Assembly: GCF_900169145.1 (NCBI RefSeq)
Contig: NZ_FXZD01000001.1
Span: forward strand, 434,001-498,000
DNA: 64,000 bases
Origin: Brevibacterium antiquum CNRZ 918
GTDB lineage: Bacteria > Actinomycetota > Actinomycetes > Actinomycetales > Brevibacteriaceae
Reading direction: 5' to 3'
The position numbers and the translations under genes were made by a program. The notes below the pieces were generated by a model, which searched no databases, was not told where the DNA came from, and saw only the letters and a program-made list of their open reading frames with translations. This document shows, one piece after another, positions 60,302-64,000 of the stretch. The stretch's first letter is position 1; each line of letters begins with the position of its first letter.

Positions 60302-61213
60302 GTGACCTTAGTGGCAATCGCCCTCGCCGTCCTGGCGGCGGTGGCTCTGGCCTATGGAGCGCTGTACCAACATGAAGCCGTCGCAGGTCAGAATAACTCC
60401 CACAACGGGCTGAGCTGGGCTCATTTCAAAGAGCTGCTGAGCAACAGGAAATGGCTGATCGGACTGATCGTCACGGGCCTGGGGACTGTGGGCAACATCG
60501 TCGCACTGGCGCTTGCCCCGGTGATGGTCGTCCAACCTGTCGGTGCCTTCTCCCTCATCGTGTCTGTTCTTCTGGGTGTGCGCCATCGTGGGCTCAAGGT
60601 CAATCGACGTCTTGTCCAGGCAGTCGTCTGGTGCACCGTCGGTGTGACCATCTTCGTAGCGCTGTCAGCCACCACCGCTCGTACAGAGGCGCATCTGGGC
60701 TCCGACGCGCTGCCGCTGGTCTGGATCACCGCTGTCGTCGTCGCTGCCGGCCTGTCCATCATGGTCTTCTTCCGAAGCGCGCCCCAGCTCGTCCTCATCA
60801 TGGCCGCAGGCCTGCTGTTCGCGTGTGTGGCCACGAATACCCACCTCGTCAGCGTCCAACTGCTGCGGGCAGGACTGGACCAGGTCACATGGCTCAACGT
60901 CGTCGGCCTCATCGTTGCGACGGCGCTCGGGTCCTGGTTCGTGCAGAATGCCTATGCGGCCGGCCCCCCGGAGATGGTCATCGCCGGCCTGACTGTCGTC
61001 GACCCGATCGGTGCTGTGGTCCTCGGCTCGGTCGTCTTGGGCGAAGCATCGGCCGCTCCGGTCTGGCTCATCGTCGTGATCGCAGCCACCGGATTGGTCG
61101 CCTGTCTGGGCGTCGTTGTATTGTCGCGGTATCACCCCGATGTCAAAGATCGAGAACACCAGCGTCGAGTCGCTCGTCGCACAGACCAGTTGACCGACAC
61201 CGAGGAGAGTTGA
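60302..61213 (+). CDS. DMT-superfamily membrane transporter
   Basis: This 303-residue protein has about nine or ten membrane helices arranged as in drug/metabolite (EamA/NIPA-like) transporters: LVAIALAVLAAVALAYGALY, GLGTVGNIVALALAPVMVVQPVGAFSL-type helices, and VIAGLTVVDPIGAVVLGSVVLGE near the end. The GTG start has a purine-rich ribosome site. The substrate is not known. The glycosyltransferase gene follows directly and its ribosome site lies at the end of this gene, so the two are coupled. Confidence 0.88.
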   Translation: MTLVAIALAVLAAVALAYGALYQHEAVAGQNNSHNGLSWAHFKELLSNRKWLIGLIVTGLGTVGNIVALALAPVMVVQPVGAFSLIVSVLLGVRHRGLKVNRRLVQAVVWCTVGVTIFVALSATTARTEAHLGSDALPLVWITAVVVAAGLSIMVFFRSAPQLVLIMAAGLLFACVATNTHLVSVQLLRAGLDQVTWLNVVGLIVATALGSWFVQNAYAAGPPEMVIAGLTVVDPIGAVVLGSVVLGEASAAPVWLIVVIAATGLVACLGVVVLSRYHPDVKDREHQRRVARRTDQLTDTEES

Positions 61214-61216
61214 ATC

Positions 61217-62446
61217 CTGTCCGCCCACAGCCACACCCCAGCCCGCCGTATTCTCATCCCGACGGAGACCTACGCTCCCGAGGTCAATGGTGCCGCGAAG
61301 TTCGCGGAACGTCTGGCTGCTGGGCTCGCTGCCCGCGGCAACGATGTTCACGTCGCCTGTCCCTCTGCAACAGGCAAGGCCTCAGTGAGCACCGAGGATG
61401 GTGTCACCGTCCACCGCATGACCTCACATCGGTGGCTCCTGCACCCCACCTGGACCATCTGCATGCCGTGGGAGACGAAACCGGAGCTGTCCCGCCTCCT
61501 CGACACTCTTCAACCCGATGTCGTTCACACACAGGCACACTTCGTCATCGGGCGCTACGCATTCTCTGAGGCGAGCAGGCGCGGCATTCCCGTCGTCGCC
61601 ACGAACCACTTCATGCCCGACAATGTCCGCCCGTATCTGCGGGCGCCGAAATCGCTGCTCGACGGGGGCACCGCTGTCGCCTGGTGGGATCTGCGCAGAA
61701 AATTCCAGTCCGCGGACTTCATCACCGTGCCGACGCAGCTGGCCGCCGACCTTCTCACCCAGAACGGGTTCACCTCCCCCATCCGAGCAGTCTCGTGTGG
61801 CATCCACCTGGAGCGCTTCGCGCATCTGCGCGACGATGAAGCCGTTCAGCCTGCGACAGTGTCTGAACCAGTCTCGGGTTCAGCGCCACCGCGTGTCCTC
61901 TTTGTGGGCCGACTCTCCTCAGAGAAGCACGCCGCCGACATCGTCGAAGCGCTCGCGAAGACTGATCCGGCGCTCGGACTCGAAGCCGACATCGTCGGTG
62001 GCGGGGACCAGGAAGAGCCGCTCAAGGAGTTGGCTGCCGAGCTCGGCATCGCCGACCGCGTCCATGTCTTGGGCAAGATCAGCGACAAGGAGCTCGTGGA
62101 CGCCTACCAGCGCTGCACATTCTTCTGTATGCCCTCGACCGCCGAACTTCAGTCGATCGCGACGCTGGAGGCGCTGGCCTCCCGAAAGCCAGTCGTCCTC
62201 GCTGACGCGGTGGCCCTGCCGCACCTCGTCAGAGACGGGATCAACGGTTTCCTGTTCCCGCCAAGGGATATCGAGGAGTTGGCTTCGCGCTTCACACAGA
62301 TCTGTGAGCTTTCCGAGGACGACCTCGACGCGATGGCCAGGGCCTCACTCGATGTGGTGGCCAAACACGACATCGAGTACACGCTCGACACTTTCGAATC
62401 CATCTACAGCAAGGTCATCGACGAGAACATCGTCTCCGCGGCCTGA
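61217..62446 (+). CDS. GT4 family glycosyltransferase with unusual start codon
   Basis: A roughly 409-residue glycosyltransferase of the GT-B fold. The N-terminus ARRILIPTETYAPEVNGAAKF is conserved in the family, as is LFVGRLSSEKHAADIVEALA and the C-terminal E-x7-E region (PSTAELQSIATLEALAS). No ATG, GTG or TTG exists in frame before the conserved part; the frame opens just after the TGA of the upstream gene, so a CTG at 61217 (or ATC at 61214) is the likely start, with GAGGAG nine or six bases upstream. The GTG at 61385 would remove about 56 conserved residues. Substrates are unknown; an alpha-mannosyl or similar transferase is likely. Confidence 0.82.
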   Translation: MSAHSHTPARRILIPTETYAPEVNGAAKFAERLAAGLAARGNDVHVACPSATGKASVSTEDGVTVHRMTSHRWLLHPTWTICMPWETKPELSRLLDTLQPDVVHTQAHFVIGRYAFSEASRRGIPVVATNHFMPDNVRPYLRAPKSLLDGGTAVAWWDLRRKFQSADFITVPTQLAADLLTQNGFTSPIRAVSCGIHLERFAHLRDDEAVQPATVSEPVSGSAPPRVLFVGRLSSEKHAADIVEALAKTDPALGLEADIVGGGDQEEPLKELAAELGIADRVHVLGKISDKELVDAYQRCTFFCMPSTAELQSIATLEALASRKPVVLADAVALPHLVRDGINGFLFPPRDIEELASRFTQICELSEDDLDAMARASLDVVAKHDIEYTLDTFESIYSKVIDENIVSAA

Positions 62447-62451
62447 ACCTG

Positions 62452-63432
62452 TCAGCCGAGTGCTTCGGAGGGCGGAACGAACACCGTCTCGTCGGTGCGA
62501 ATCCGATCGAAGTCGAGTCCTGCCACCATGTCGTCGATGGTTGACCATGATCCCTTGGCGCCGATGACACCGAGGGACGTGGCGATCCAGGAATAGACAT
62601 CATCTGGTGTCCATCCCAGTGCTCGCAGCTGCTGATAGGTGACCGCGCCATCGCGTTTGGCCAATCGGCTGCCTGCGGTGTTCACCGCCAGTGGAACGTG
62701 CAGCCACGACGGCTGCGGCAGTCCCAGCAGGTCGGCCAGATGAGCCTGACGTGGCGCCGAGGTGGCCAGATCGTCGCCCCTGACCACTTCGTCGACACCG
62801 CTGGCAGCGTCGTCGACGACGACGATGAGGTTATAGGCGAAGACCCCGTCACCGCGTTTGAGGACCAGGTCATCGACCGGGGCCGTGATCTCACCCAGCA
62901 GTCGATCCTCGATGGTGACCTCGACATTGTCAGTCCGCAGACGCAGCGCTGGGCTGCGTCCCTGCTGTTGGAGGCGCTGTCTGTGCTGTTCTCGTTCGGA
63001 CTCGAGCAGATCACGACAGGTCCCCGGGTACGACCCGGGCGGAGAATGGGGTGCAGACGGCGCCTGCTGGATGTCCTTGCGGGAGCAGTAGCACTCATAG
63101 ACAAGCCCGCGCCCCTCGAGGCGATTCAGCGCTTCGGTGTAGATGCCGAGCCGTTCGGACTGGATGAGCGGTGGCTCGTCCGGTGCGATCCCCAAATCGG
63201 CGAAGACCTCAAGCTGTGATTGCGCCGCACCGGGCTGGACCCGGTCGAGGTCTTCGATGCGCCAGAGAAACCGTCTCCCGGTCTGCCGCGCACGAACATA
63301 TGCCAGCAGTCCTGAGCGGATGTTGCCGATGTGCAGGTCCCCGCTGGGGCTGGGAGCGAAGCGACCTGCCCCAAGCTGCACAGAGTTGAGCCCTGCGGCC
63401 CGTGGAATCGAGTCTGTGTGTGGTGTGCTCAA
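62452..63432 (-). CDS. gluQ: Glutamyl-Q tRNA(Asp) synthetase
   Basis: GluQRS attaches glutamate to queuosine at position 34 of tRNA-Asp. It is a shortened glutamyl-tRNA synthetase of 326 residues: FAPSPSGDLHIGNIRSGLL with the HIGN class I motif, a zinc site with Cys in ECYCSRKD and YPGTCRD, and a KMSKS-like SRLAKRDGAV. The anticodon-binding part is absent, as expected. The start is a TTG overlapping the stop of the upstream GNAT gene by four bases. Confidence 0.94.
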   Translation of the reverse strand: MSTPHTDSIPRAAGLNSVQLGAGRFAPSPSGDLHIGNIRSGLLAYVRARQTGRRFLWRIEDLDRVQPGAAQSQLEVFADLGIAPDEPPLIQSERLGIYTEALNRLEGRGLVYECYCSRKDIQQAPSAPHSPPGSYPGTCRDLLESEREQHRQRLQQQGRSPALRLRTDNVEVTIEDRLLGEITAPVDDLVLKRGDGVFAYNLIVVVDDAASGVDEVVRGDDLATSAPRQAHLADLLGLPQPSWLHVPLAVNTAGSRLAKRDGAVTYQQLRALGWTPDDVYSWIATSLGVIGAKGSWSTIDDMVAGLDFDRIRTDETVFVPPSEALG

Positions 63433-63746
63433 GCTTTCGCCACGAGGTCGGCGTACTGCGGGAATCGTTCAAGGTAGTCCTGGACGTAGCTGCAGGTCGG
63501 GACGATGCGACCGCCTTCGTCCCGGATCTGATCAAGAGCACTGGTGACCAGTGTGCGAGCGAAGCCGCGACGTGAGAAGCCTTCGGAGATGATGGTGTGC
63601 TGGAGCTCGACCGTGTGTTCGTCGATGACGCGATAGGCAAGGAAGCCTGCGAACTGTACGGGATCCTCGGCGGTGAAGATCTCGAAGCGTTCGCGACCGG
63701 GGTTCTTGACCACCGTGACGGGGGTGGAACTGGGTTCGGGCTGCAT
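63429..63746 (-). CDS. Small GNAT-type acetyltransferase
   Basis: This 105-residue protein (from the ATG at 63746, with AAGGAG seven bases upstream; an earlier start at 63812 is possible) is a mini-GNAT of the YjdJ type: ELQHTIISEGFSRRGFARTLV, the R-x-x-G-x-A acetyl-CoA loop, and VPTCSYVQDYLERFPQYADL at the end. Relatives are poorly understood. It overlaps gluQ by four bases and is co-transcribed. Confidence 0.9.
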   Translation of the reverse strand: MQPEPSSTPVTVVKNPGRERFEIFTAEDPVQFAGFLAYRVIDEHTVELQHTIISEGFSRRGFARTLVTSALDQIRDEGGRIVPTCSYVQDYLERFPQYADLVAKA

Positions 63747-63839
63747 GTGGGACTCCTTGTCAACGGCATCGTCCTTGTCACGAACATTACAGGGTGGCGC
63801 CGGTATCTTCACTCACCGACGCCACCCGTCTCAGCTCGT

Positions 63840-64000
63840 CTATGCGACAGTCTTCGCCGACAGGCCTTCCGCTCCGACGGGAGCGGTGGCCTTTCGCTGG
63901 AGACGCTTCTCCAACCACCGGGCGATGCCGGCGACGATCATGTTGATGATGATGAAGAGCACGGCACCGACGAGGAATGTCGGGAGCAGATTGTTGTACT
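63840..64000 (-). CDS. Amino-acid ABC transporter permease, C-terminal end (cut by window edge)
   Basis: Only the last 53 codons are inside the window. They read NNLLPTFLVGAVLFIIINMI, then ARWLEKRLQRKATAP and a short tail. The final membrane helix followed by ARWLEKRL is typical of polar amino acid permeases of the HisM/GluD type. The gene continues beyond base 64000. Its operon partners are not visible. Confidence 0.8.
   Translation of the reverse strand, partial: YNNLLPTFLVGAVLFIIINMIVAGIARWLEKRLQRKATAPVGAEGLSAKTVA

Noticed and set aside
1..64000. CRISPR arrays, cas genes, toxin-antitoxin pairs or restriction systems
   Set aside because: No regularly spaced repeats, Cas motifs or recognisable toxin pairs were seen anywhere in the window.

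Overview
The window reads as chromosome of a high-GC actinobacterium, most likely Brevibacterium or a close relative. This is inferred from actinobacterial marker genes (mycothione reductase, glnE with a second unmodified-type glnA, DUF3052 next to aceE, DUF3145 next to fabF, DUF4191 next to lipA, polyphosphate glucokinase) and a Cys/Met lyase beside an Lrp regulator. No 16S or other species marker is present. Most of the window is ordinary core metabolism, with one clear mobile element at 51.34-59.64 kb.

Layout. 0-9.3 kb: end of a leucyl aminopeptidase, lipoamide dehydrogenase, two-lipoyl-domain E2, a membrane protein of unknown function, lipB-lipA (which make the lipoyl cofactor used by the E2), a DUF4191 protein and an RDD protein. 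9.4-17 kb: nitrogen block with glnA1 (carries an adenylylation Tyr), mtr, glnE (the adenylyltransferase) and glnA2 (lacks that Tyr motif). 17-30 kb: alanine dehydrogenase, a GntR regulator, map, ppgK, the RNase P RNA, yaaA, a zinc-ribbon coiled-coil protein, a Nif3-like protein, an acyl-CoA synthetase, bioB with a BioQ-like operator, a uracil permease, tRNA-Val, a TetR regulator and tRNA-Pro. 30-37 kb: membrane protein, patatin, two cupin genes, Lrp and PLP-lyase pair, HIT protein, peroxiredoxin and DUF3052. 37-46 kb: aceE followed by a type II fatty acid synthesis cluster (PucR-like regulator, fabD, fabH, acpP, fabF) and DUF3145. 46-51 kb: small hypothetical genes, GNAT, a CAT-anticodon tRNA, an EAL/DICT-type protein and a DHA2-type MFS exporter.

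51.34-59.64 kb is an integrated element of about 8.3 kb that splits an LLM-class flavin oxidoreductase gene in two. Both junctions carry the same 8-bp core TAGCGCAT, and joining the halves across one core restores a continuous reading frame of about 350 codons. The element encodes a serine recombinase, two small genes, a Rep protein fusing an HUH nuclease to a superfamily 3 helicase (the CRESS-DNA virus architecture), a MobC-like protein, an HUH relaxase and an overlapping membrane coiled-coil protein. Cargo follows: an AroQ-type chorismate mutase, an HXXEE-domain protein and decayed VOC and transposase fragments. It combines serine-integrase integration, a rolling-circle replication module and a mobilization module, and is the most unusual item here.

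59.6-64 kb returns to host genes: the 5' half of the broken LLM gene, tRNA-Asn, a DMT-type membrane protein, a GT4 glycosyltransferase with no usual start codon, GluQ, a GNAT protein and the end of an amino-acid ABC permease. All motif calls come from reading the sequence. No alignment, profile search or folding program was run.
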